Shown here piece by piece: positions 15,877-21,564 of a DNA stretch of 21,564 nucleotides (position 1 is the first letter of the stretch; each line of letters starts with the position of its first letter). The stretch spans positions 14,170-35,733 of the forward strand of contig DBXD01000028.1 of assembly GCA_002309425.1 (NCBI GenBank). Reading direction: 5' to 3'. Source of the stretch: Cyanobacteria bacterium UBA1221. GTDB lineage: Bacteria > Cyanobacteriota > Vampirovibrionia > Gastranaerophilales > Gastranaerophilaceae. The notes beneath the pieces are model-generated. The model ran no database searches, had not been told where the DNA came from, and was given only the letters and a program-made list of their open reading frames with translations. Made by a program: the position numbers and the translations under genes.

Positions 15877-16051
15877 CCTTTAAAAGGTTTAAAAAGAAAA
15901 AAAATATAAAAATTTTAACATTAATTAATAAAGCCCTTTTTGTAAAATTTTGTAACGTAGTTGCGTGAAATAAGGCAAATTTTTTGTTGAAAAAAACTTT
16001 ATAGATGTACGAGAAAAGTTACAGTAACACACGAACAAAAAGGGGGATTCT

Positions 16052-16708
16052 ATGATGCACAGTATTTACGTCGGAATGTTGTTTAGTTCTTATAACAACG
16101 AATTTTACAAATATGAAAAATATATACCCAGTCCAGATGAAAAAAGCGAAGGATATTACAGGCAAGGCAAAATTAACACAACAAGAGATAAGCACGTTAG
16201 TGAAATAAATTTATTTAATCATCAAAATTTGTCATTTGATGATATGTTACGTGATGCAGAGACAATAAGATTTGATACCGACAGGTATTGTGATAGTTAC
16301 GGTGATCACAGACATTATGAAATGAATAGATATAATCTTAAATATACCGGTTCTAATGCAGATAAATTTGACAGGATAGATGCAGATGATTGTTATGCAA
16401 TTGATTTAAATGACAACGGAAAAGTCGATGAAGATGAAATTTTTCAAAAGAATATGGATAAAAATGATTCGGAAGGACCTCTTGAAATGATACGGAAGTA
16501 CAAACGGATAAAACCAATATGTCCCACTGCACAAAATTCTGATTTAATACCGCTAGATAGTGAGCTTGGACGCAAATTAAACCGCCCAACACTTGAATGC
16601 CGTCAAATTGATTTGGAATATGAACCGGTATATTCTGAGCCTGATGCACTAGGTCACAGGGAAAAGATAGGATATAGAAAAAGAAGTAAACAGCCAAAAT
16701 GGTTATAG
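16052..16708 (+). CDS. Hypothetical protein with one EF-hand-type calcium loop (218 aa)
   Basis: I do not recognise the family. An AGGGGG ribosome-binding site (16041-16046) precedes two consecutive ATG codons at 16052 and 16055. The second has the better spacing. The protein is very polar and rich in Asp, Tyr, Arg and Lys, with no clear signal peptide. Residues 118-129 (DLNDNGKVDEDE) fit a canonical EF-hand calcium loop at positions 1, 3, 5, 6, 8, 9 and 12. No second complete loop is seen, so it could also be a dockerin-like or single calcium site. It is divergent from the six-gene operon across a 210-bp gap and ends at a terminator just before nth. Confidence 0.72.
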   Translation: MMHSIYVGMLFSSYNNEFYKYEKYIPSPDEKSEGYYRQGKINTTRDKHVSEINLFNHQNLSFDDMLRDAETIRFDTDRYCDSYGDHRHYEMNRYNLKYTGSNADKFDRIDADDCYAIDLNDNGKVDEDEIFQKNMDKNDSEGPLEMIRKYKRIKPICPTAQNSDLIPLDSELGRKLNRPTLECRQIDLEYEPVYSEPDALGHREKIGYRKRSKQPKWL

Positions 16709-16715
16709 AAAGTAG

Positions 16716-16737
16716 GGTGCAATTTTTCGCACCTTTT
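16716..16737 (+). terminator. Terminator between the EF-hand gene and nth
   Basis: GGTGC (16716-16720) pairs with GCACC (16729-16733) around an 8-nt loop, followed by TTTT. It lies between converging genes (the nth stop is at 16746). Confidence 0.65.
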
Positions 16738-16745
16738 AATTTTTG

Positions 16746-17381
16746 CTATATCAATTTGTCACAGTATTTTTCAATCGGGCATTCGGAACATTTTGGCTTT
16801 TGCGGTTTACAGACGTTTTGTCCGTGAGTTACAATAAGGGTATTTATATCAATCCAGTATTTTTTAGGTAATTTTGCTCGGAGTGCAAATTCTGTTTCTT
16901 CGGGGTTCTTTGTTTTTACATAGCCCATACGGTTAAAAATTCTGTGAACATGCACATCTACACATATCGCAGGCTTGTTAAAGCCTCTTGCCACAACAAG
17001 GTTTGCGGTTTTCCTCCCGACTCCGTTGAATTTTACAAGCTCTTCAATCGTATCGGGAACTTTTCCGCGGTGTTTTTCAACAATCTCTTTCGATAGTTGT
17101 ATTATCTGTTTTGCTTTGTTTGCGTAGAACCCGACAGGATAAATGGCTTTGGCTAGTTTTTCCTCATCACAGGACGCAAAATCTTTCGGTGTTTTGCCTA
17201 ATTTCAACATTCTGAGAGTTGCCGGGTAAGTTGTCCTGTCGTTTGTTCTTAAACTCAAAATGCACGCAATTAAAACGAGATACGGGTCATTAAAACTGTC
17301 CATCAAACCTACAAATTCGCTCTTTTGTTGTTTTGCATCTTTTAACTTTTTTACGATTATATCAATATCTTTGTCATTCAT
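16746..17381 (-). CDS. nth: Endonuclease III (DNA glycosylase/AP lyase)
   Basis: Nth removes oxidised pyrimidines and cuts the abasic site in base-excision repair. The 211-aa length matches E. coli. The helix-hairpin-helix is FNGVGRKTAN (118-127) with catalytic Lys124. Catalytic Asp142 lies in VDVHVHRIFNRMGYV. The 4Fe-4S cluster ligands are Cys191, Cys198, Cys201 and Cys207 (C-x6-C-x2-C-x5-C). The early LSAQxTD motif of E. coli reads LSLRTND, replacing the base-site Gln with Arg. This is the last gene of the MCE-lpxK-nth operon, starting 6 bp after the lpxK stop with no strong ribosome-binding site, so coupling to lpxK translation is likely. Confidence 0.96.
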   Translation of the reverse strand: MNDKDIDIIVKKLKDAKQQKSEFVGLMDSFNDPYLVLIACILSLRTNDRTTYPATLRMLKLGKTPKDFASCDEEKLAKAIYPVGFYANKAKQIIQLSKEIVEKHRGKVPDTIEELVKFNGVGRKTANLVVARGFNKPAICVDVHVHRIFNRMGYVKTKNPEETEFALRAKLPKKYWIDINTLIVTHGQNVCKPQKPKCSECPIEKYCDKLI

Positions 17382-17387
17382 TATTTT

Positions 17388-18404
17388 TTAACTTTCCAGC
17401 AAGTTTTTCACATCTAAAACGGTTTTAAGTTTCAGGGCATAAATATTATCAAAACCAAAATCTTTTAGTTTTACCGCATCTTTTTCCGTTGTGATTACGG
17501 GAATTTCAGTTGTCGGGATGTCCTCTTTTTTGTACAGATGGTGGTCGTCAAAAGTTATTTTTTCTTTTATTTTATATTTATCTAAAAATCTGAAAAACTG
17601 TTCCGGCTGTCCGATTGCCGACATTCCGATTACTTCCTGCCCTTCCGGTAAATCACAATTTGTCTTTATGTTATACACTGTGTCGGGTTCGGTTTTGCAA
17701 AGGAAGGTCTTAATGTTTAAATCTTTTTCGGTTTCCTGAACAAGTTTTTCTGCCATCTCGTGGTTGATGTTTTTGCTTACGATAACAAGGCGGTCAGCCC
17801 GTTTTAAGGAGGCTTTGGGTTCTCTCAAAGGCCCTGCCGGCAGTTGATGCCCGTTTCCGAGATGTTTTTCGCTGTCCATTAAAACAATATCCAAATCCCG
17901 ATGAAGTTTCCTGTGCTGAAATCCGTCATCCAGAATAATATATGTTACTCCAAAATTTTTAATCGCAAATTCGCTCGCTTTTATTCTGTTTTTTGAGGTA
18001 ACAACAACCGCTTTGGTGTTATTTGCCAGCCAATACGGCTCATCTCCCGACAGTCTTGCATTGTAATAAACTTTTTCACCGTCAGATATAAGATTAATCT
18101 GCTTGTTTGATAATCTGCCGCCGTAACCTCTTGAAATGATTGCAACACGTTCGCCTTTGTCTGTTAAATATTTCGCGATTTCTGCGACAACAGGAGTCTT
18201 GCCGACTCCGCCCGTTGTGAGATTTCCGACAGAAATTACGTAAGCATTAACCTTTTGCGGTTTAATTATTTTTTTATCGTAAAAATAATTCTTTAACCCG
18301 CTTCCGAATCCGTATAACAACGAACAGAACTTCAATAAACAAAACAGAACACCTTTTGCGTTTTTGTCATAATGAATTTTTGTTATTTCGGTTTTGATAT
18401 TCAT
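17388..18404 (-). CDS. lpxK: Tetraacyldisaccharide 4'-kinase
   Basis: LpxK phosphorylates the 4' position of the lipid A disaccharide precursor at the inner face of the inner membrane. Its presence argues for an outer membrane with lipopolysaccharide. The 338-aa protein has an N-terminal hydrophobic helix (about 18-36), a P-loop SVGNLTTGGVGKTPVV (about 58-73), RGYGGR (92-97), and the family motif LDDGFQHRKLHRDLDIVLMD. A late TEKDAVK motif follows. A GGTGGA-like ribosome-binding site precedes ATG 18404. It starts 11 bp after the MCE gene, so lipid A synthesis and lipid transport are co-expressed here. Confidence 0.95.
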   Translation of the reverse strand: MNIKTEITKIHYDKNAKGVLFCLLKFCSLLYGFGSGLKNYFYDKKIIKPQKVNAYVISVGNLTTGGVGKTPVVAEIAKYLTDKGERVAIISRGYGGRLSNKQINLISDGEKVYYNARLSGDEPYWLANNTKAVVVTSKNRIKASEFAIKNFGVTYIILDDGFQHRKLHRDLDIVLMDSEKHLGNGHQLPAGPLREPKASLKRADRLVIVSKNINHEMAEKLVQETEKDLNIKTFLCKTEPDTVYNIKTNCDLPEGQEVIGMSAIGQPEQFFRFLDKYKIKEKITFDDHHLYKKEDIPTTEIPVITTEKDAVKLKDFGFDNIYALKLKTVLDVKNLLES

Positions 18405-18415
18405 ATTTCCACCCG

Positions 18416-19780
18416 TTAGAACAACAATCTGAATATCAGGAATCGTTTGTTAAGTTTTTCAGAGAATTTCTTCAAATTACTTGTTGTAATTTTTGCATCT
18501 TCCAGCAATTCATCAAGTTCGGTTTTATTTTCAGGTGTCATTTTGTTTACGGAAGCCAGAGCCGTTGAAACGTTGTTCAAAGCTTTATTTGTATTAGCAA
18601 GCGTATTTTTCAAATCTTTTTTCAGTTGTTCATCTTTTGTCATTGCACCGACAGAAGTTGAAATCTCAGCGATATTATCCGTAATGGTTCTTATATCCTG
18701 AGCCATCTTCTTGGATTCTTCCTCGTTACCCATAATCTTGTTCAAATTACGTGCAAGCTGGTCAACAGAAGTCGATGTTGATATAAGATTTTTCTTGAAT
18801 ACCGGATCTCCTACAATGTTGTTCAAATTACCTGCAAGCGCGTTAAAGTCAGCGGCTGTATGGTTAGCGAGAGAAATTAATTCTTCTATATCTCCTTTGG
18901 AATCATCAAGCAGCTGATTAACTTTATCAACCGTTACGTTTGCTTTCTGGGCAATCTCATCTATATTATTAACTGTTGCCTGCAAGTCGGAAATTGTTTT
19001 ATCCGAAAGCAGAGTGTTAATTTTCATATTGGTTTCGGTCAAACTCTCTGCGGCTTTGTATTGCCAATCCAAAAAGTCTGCAATTCTCATAGGTTCGATT
19101 ACCGTGTATGGAGAAGTCTGTTTTGGGTATGGCGGAATTGTATTATCCAGAGCGGATATTCTTAATTTTTTTTCACCGTTTTTAAGCGTTACAGCTTCAC
19201 CTTTTATGAAGTTAGGCATAATCAAGCCCGGAAGATTAATTATATAATCTACTTTATATGCGTAATTGGTTGTAACTTTATCCCTTACGTTATACGGAAG
19301 GGCATCTCTGTGAACGACCTGAATATCTCTTATAATACCGACATCATAGTATTGGTCGCTCAGTTTCATCTCAACCATATCGTCTTTATATAATACGTCT
19401 TTGTTAATCATAGGGATATATATTGTACGATTTTTGGGCGGGGTAACTTCAAGGAAAAGTTCACCGATAAGACCCGATTGCTGAATAGTAAATACGGATG
19501 CTTTCGGAATTTTTACATGCGGGTCGGTAATAACAAATTTTACCTTAACGTAACTGTCTTCGCCGGCTACAACAGGGGTAATTTCTTCTACCTGTCCTAC
19601 TTTGTAGCCCATCATCTGGACTCCTGCACCCGGACGCATTCCGTTAACGTCTTTAAACTGAATTTCAACACGGGGGGCTGATGATATTGCGCGGCCTTTA
19701 ACTTTTATAACAACACCAATCAATAATATTAAAGATAATAGTGTTAATAAACCTACCTTAAAAGCTGATGAAAATTTCAT
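18416..19780 (-). CDS. MCE/MlaD-domain lipid transport protein
   Basis: MCE proteins form rings that carry phospholipids between the inner and outer membranes as partners of an Mla-type ABC transporter. The 454-aa product has one N-terminal membrane anchor (about 8-26) and an MCE domain (about 38-120) with VEIQFKDVNGMRPGAGVQM and GYKVGQVEEI, then IQQSGLIGELFLEVTP. The long C-terminal part (about 240-445) is helical and Asn/Asp/Thr-rich, with repeated heptads (ADFNALAGNLNNIV, SVDQLARNLNKIM), as in MCE proteins with extended needles or coiled coils. It is much longer than E. coli MlaD (183 aa). AGGAAGG (19784-19790) is a strong ribosome-binding site. The ATPase and permease genes are not in the window. 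Confidence 0.9.
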   Translation of the reverse strand: MKFSSAFKVGLLTLLSLILLIGVVIKVKGRAISSAPRVEIQFKDVNGMRPGAGVQMMGYKVGQVEEITPVVAGEDSYVKVKFVITDPHVKIPKASVFTIQQSGLIGELFLEVTPPKNRTIYIPMINKDVLYKDDMVEMKLSDQYYDVGIIRDIQVVHRDALPYNVRDKVTTNYAYKVDYIINLPGLIMPNFIKGEAVTLKNGEKKLRISALDNTIPPYPKQTSPYTVIEPMRIADFLDWQYKAAESLTETNMKINTLLSDKTISDLQATVNNIDEIAQKANVTVDKVNQLLDDSKGDIEELISLANHTAADFNALAGNLNNIVGDPVFKKNLISTSTSVDQLARNLNKIMGNEEESKKMAQDIRTITDNIAEISTSVGAMTKDEQLKKDLKNTLANTNKALNNVSTALASVNKMTPENKTELDELLEDAKITTSNLKKFSEKLNKRFLIFRLLF

Positions 19781-19810
19781 ATTACCTTCCTAATGTTATA
19801 TAACATCCTA

Positions 19811-19838
19811 ATTGTATCAAAAACAAAAGGTTTGTAAA
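19811..19838 (-). promoter_or_regulatory. Promoter of the MCE-lpxK-nth operon
   Basis: Read on the - strand, TTTACA (19833-19838) and TACAAT (19811-19816) are separated by 16 bp, about 30 bp upstream of the MCE start codon at 19780. Confidence 0.55.
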
Positions 19839-19882
19839 ATCCACCAAGGAATGTAATTAATTCATAACATATAAATGCTTTG

Positions 19883-19897
19883 CATAATATATGTTAT
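19883..19897 (+). repeat. Left outer 15-bp inverted repeat of the hairpin array
   Basis: CATAATATATGTTAT is the exact reverse complement of ATAACATATATTATG at 20269-20283. The pair brackets the array at a distance of about 385 bp, as terminal inverted repeats would. Confidence 0.75.
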
Positions 19898-19903
19898 GGG
19901 TAT

Positions 19904-19950
19904 GTCTATTTCTTTTTCTTTTATTGCGAGCAAAAGAAAAAGAAATAGAC
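19904..19950. repeat. Left polypyrimidine/polypurine hairpin (19-bp perfect arms)
   Basis: GTCTATTTCTTTTTCTTTT (19904-19922) pairs perfectly with 19932-19950 around a 9-nt loop. The right arm is partly repeated again just downstream (19951-19965). The arm matches the arm of the hairpin at 20215-20262 in 16 of 19 positions. Confidence 0.85.
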
Positions 19951-20214
19951 AAAAGAAAAAGAAAAAACGCTAAATTCAGTCAATGCCTGCGGCATTGAAA
20001 CATTGCTTACGCAATCTGCTGCGCAGCGTTTTTCGGCTTTGCCGAAAAATCTTTATGCCGTGCTATTGTGCTAAAGCACACGCACGGCACCCCAAAAACC
20101 GAGCGTGTTTTCAAAGAAAACAATAGCGAGGTTGAACGAAAAAATGCGTTAGCATTTTTCTAAGTTCCTGCAACACGAAGTGTTGCTAAATATCAGCTTG
20201 TTTCTCTTTCTTTA

Positions 20215-20262
20215 TGTATATTTCTTTCTCTTTGCATAGCAACAAAGAGAAAGAAATATACA
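20215..20262. repeat. Right polypyrimidine/polypurine hairpin (20-bp perfect arms)
   Basis: TGTATATTTCTTTCTCTTTG (20215-20234) pairs perfectly with 20243-20262 around an 8-nt loop. A partial copy of the arm precedes it (about 20200-20213). It mirrors the left hairpin at 19904-19950. Confidence 0.85.
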
Positions 20263-20268
20263 AGAGCG

Positions 20269-20283
20269 ATAACATATATTATG
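20269..20283 (-). repeat. Right outer 15-bp inverted repeat of the hairpin array
   Basis: ATAACATATATTATG is the exact reverse complement of 19883-19897. Confidence 0.75.
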
Positions 20284-20301
20284 TTTATATAAAAAGCTCG
20301 T

Positions 20302-20333
20302 TTTTAAAAACAGATATTATTACTATCTGTTTT
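20302..20333 (-). terminator. prfB terminator overlapping its stop codon
   Basis: AAAACAGATA (20307-20316) pairs with TATCTGTTTT (20324-20333) over 10 bp around a 7-nt loop. On the - strand the stem is followed by a T run (20301-20306 region). The prfB TAG (20325-20323) lies at the stem/loop edge. Confidence 0.7.
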
Positions 20334-21409
20334 GTTTTAGATATGTCTCTATAAATCCGTCTAAATCCCCATCCATAACCGCATCAACGTTGCCGGCTTC
20401 ATATCCTGTTCTGTGGTCTTTTACCATTTTATACGGGTGAAATACATATGAGCGTATCTGCGAACCAAAATTTATATCAACATTTTCGCCTTTCAGTTCG
20501 GCAAGTTTTTTTTCGTGTTCCGCCTGACGGATTGCAAGAAGTTTTGAAGCTAAAATCTGCATGGCATTTTCTTTATTTTGCAGTTGAGAACGCTCCTGCT
20601 GGCATTTTACGACAATGCCGGTGGGCTTGTGTAAAATTCTGACTGCCGTTTCCACCTTATTAACGTTTTGTCCTCCCGCTCCGCCCGAGCGCATCGTATC
20701 TATCTCCAAATCCTCCGGGGGAATTGTTATGGTCTTTTCAAAATCAGCAATAATCGGAGATACTTCAAGTGATGCAAAACTTGTCTGACGCTTGCCGTTT
20801 GCATTAAAAGGAGAAATCCTGACCAGTCTGTGAACACCCCTTTCGGCTTTGGAATACCCGAAAGCGTATTTGCCGCTCACTTTTATTGTTGCTGATTTTA
20901 TCCCCGCCTCATCTCCGTCAAGTTTATCCAAAAGTTCAACTTTCCAGTTATGAGTTTCTGCCCAGCGGGTGTACATTCTTAACAAAAGACTTGCCCAGTC
21001 CTGTGCATCTGTTCCGCCTGCGCCTGCGTTTATTGTTAAAATCGCATCCGCATCATCATATTCCCCGCTAAGCATAAGACGAATTTCAAAACTCTCTATT
21101 TTTTTAGACAGTTCTTTCAGTTTTGAATAACTTTCTTCAATTAAATCCGGGTCGCCGATTTCTGTTGCAACCGCTGCATCTTCAATTATGCTGTCCCACG
21201 CCAGACACATGCTTTGATTTTCTTTTAGTTCTTTTATTTCAGAGCCGAGTTTTGAAACTTTTTCTTTGTCAGACCAGATGTCAGGTGATTGCATTTGTTC
21301 TTCAAGAACCGCCAGCCTGTTTTCAATTCCGGAAAAGTCAAAGACACTCCTTTATACTTTTAATGCGTGGTGTTAAATCGTTTATAAACTGTTTAATTTC
21401 TGTTTCCAT
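20323..21409 (-). CDS. prfB: Peptide chain release factor 2, with programmed +1 frameshift
   Basis: RF2 ends translation at UGA and UAA. The start is ATG 21409, with a GGAG site upstream. The zero frame gives 23 codons (METEIKQFINDLTPRIKSIKECL) ending in an in-frame TGA at 21340-21338. Slipping +1 at CTT-TGAC continues as DFSGIENRLAVLEEQ and on to the TAG at 20323, giving 361 aa (E. coli RF2 is 365). The stop-codon-recognition tripeptide SPF is at about 199-201, and the peptidyl-tRNA hydrolysis motif GGQ is at about 245-247 in MRSGGAGGQNVNKVETAV. Reading only from a later ATG (21294) would lose the first 38 residues. The frameshift gives the known RF2 autoregulation: low RF2 favours slippage and more RF2. 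Confidence 0.97.
21337..21352 (-). promoter_or_regulatory. RF2 programmed frameshift site
   Basis: On the - strand it reads AAGGAGTGTCTTTGAC: a Shine-Dalgarno-like AAGGAG, three bases, then the slippery CTT and the TGA-C stop context. The spacing is identical to the E. coli site AGGGGGTATCTTTGAC. The internal Shine-Dalgarno pairing stimulates the +1 slip. Confidence 0.95.
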
Positions 21410-21429
21410 TATTAATATGCTCCGTTAGT

Positions 21430-21564
21430 TTATCTCATCTGCCTTTTTAAACCCGAACGAATTTCCGCAAGCGGCCCGTTTAAAGGGTTCCTGAGGTGTG
21501 TATAGTATTTTTTTGCAAATGTTACCGGATACTTCGGTATCCAGGTAAATTTCTTTATTAAATC
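21430..21564 (-). CDS. C-terminal fragment of an unidentified protein (partial)
   Basis: The - strand frame is open from the window edge to a TAA at 21432-21430, giving 44 residues that end GLKRQMR. It is basic and contains FTWIPKYPVTFAKKYYTHL. The codon make-up and its place 20 bp upstream of prfB, with the prfB ribosome-binding site just after its stop, suggest the 3' end of a real gene in the same operon. SecA is a frequent neighbour of prfB, but the expected cysteine-rich SecA tail is not present. Family not recognised. Confidence 0.55.
   Translation of the reverse strand, partial: DLIKKFTWIPKYPVTFAKKYYTHLRNPLNGPLAEIRSGLKRQMR

Larger units (their letters stand above)
19863..20285. repeat. 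Array of consecutive hairpins inside nested inverted repeats
   Basis: This non-coding block fills most of the 542-bp gap between the MCE gene and prfB. Successive hairpins are: 19863-19898 (CATAACATAT/ATATGTTATG with inner ATGC-TTT-GCAT); 19904-19950; 19981-19997 (CAATGCC-TGC-GGCATTG); 20002-20015 (ATTGC-TTAC-GCAAT); 20018-20027 (GCTGCGCAGC); 20029-20049 (TTTTTCGGC-TTT-GCCGAAAAA); 20057-20088 (GCCGTGC/GCACGGC enclosing TGTGC-TAAA-GCACA); 20107-20121 (GTTTTC-AAA-GAAAAC); 20140-20159 (AAAAATGC-GTTA-GCATTTTT); 20170-20186 (GCAACAC-GAA-GTGTTGC); 20215-20262; and 20271-20285. No reading frame is plausible across it. It could be a MITE-like mobile repeat, a structured RNA or a recombination site. 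The structure is seen directly; the role is not. Confidence 0.85.

Noticed and set aside
19781..20322. A CRISPR array or a coding gene in the gap before prfB
   Set aside because: The repeats are palindromes of differing sequence, not equal direct repeats with spacers, and no frame of useful length or codon character crosses the block.
21294..21409. prfB as a frameshifted pseudogene
   Set aside because: The stop sits exactly in the known RF2 recoding signal with correct Shine-Dalgarno spacing, and the rest of the gene is intact with SPF and GGQ motifs.

Overview
This window reads as about 21.6 kb of an AT-rich bacterial chromosome with a two-membrane envelope. An outer membrane is implied by LpxK (lipid A synthesis), an MCE/MlaD-type lipid-transport protein and two TonB-like proteins, and PilT implies type IV pili. 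The low GC, dense tight operons, split glycine decarboxylase subunit, calpain-like domain and many small unrecognised genes fit a gut-associated relative of Cyanobacteria (Vampirovibrionia/Melainabacteria, order Gastranaerophilales). That placement is an inference from gene style, not a proven assignment. The genetic code looks standard bacterial: UGA ends several genes, and prfB carries the classic UGA frameshift.

Left part, mostly + strand (1-10019): the 3' part of gcvPA; a 78-aa unknown; rsmH followed by an FtsL-like protein (a remnant of a division and cell-wall cluster); a dicarboxylate/acidic amino acid symporter with its own strong promoter and terminator; queF (queuosine) overlapping yraN; recF on the - strand meeting yraN tail to tail; a small unknown gene plus pilT behind a good promoter; then two lineage-type genes, one with a calpain-like domain lacking its catalytic Cys.

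Middle (10068-15841, - strand): six tightly packed genes with no recognised counterpart as a set. In transcription order they are a 93-aa two-TM protein, an exported protein with a VirB10/TrbI-like region and a glycine zipper, a membrane-anchored von Willebrand A protein, an eight-TM protein, a membrane-anchored TonB/TolA-like protein, and a zinc-ribbon/TM/long linker/TonB-C protein. The first and fifth share an ICI-x2-P-x-MHK anchor motif. This looks like one envelope-spanning machine and is the best candidate for an undescribed system. It is bordered by two unrelated + strand genes whose terminators share the same GGTGC/GCACC stem.

Right part (- strand, 16746-21564): nth, lpxK and an MCE protein form one operon, transcribed from a promoter near 19811-19838. 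Next comes a 420-bp non-coding block (19863-20285) made almost wholly of consecutive perfect hairpins inside nested inverted repeats. Then prfB, with its +1 programmed frameshift and a terminator overlapping its stop codon, and last the C-terminal end of an unidentified gene that runs off the window.
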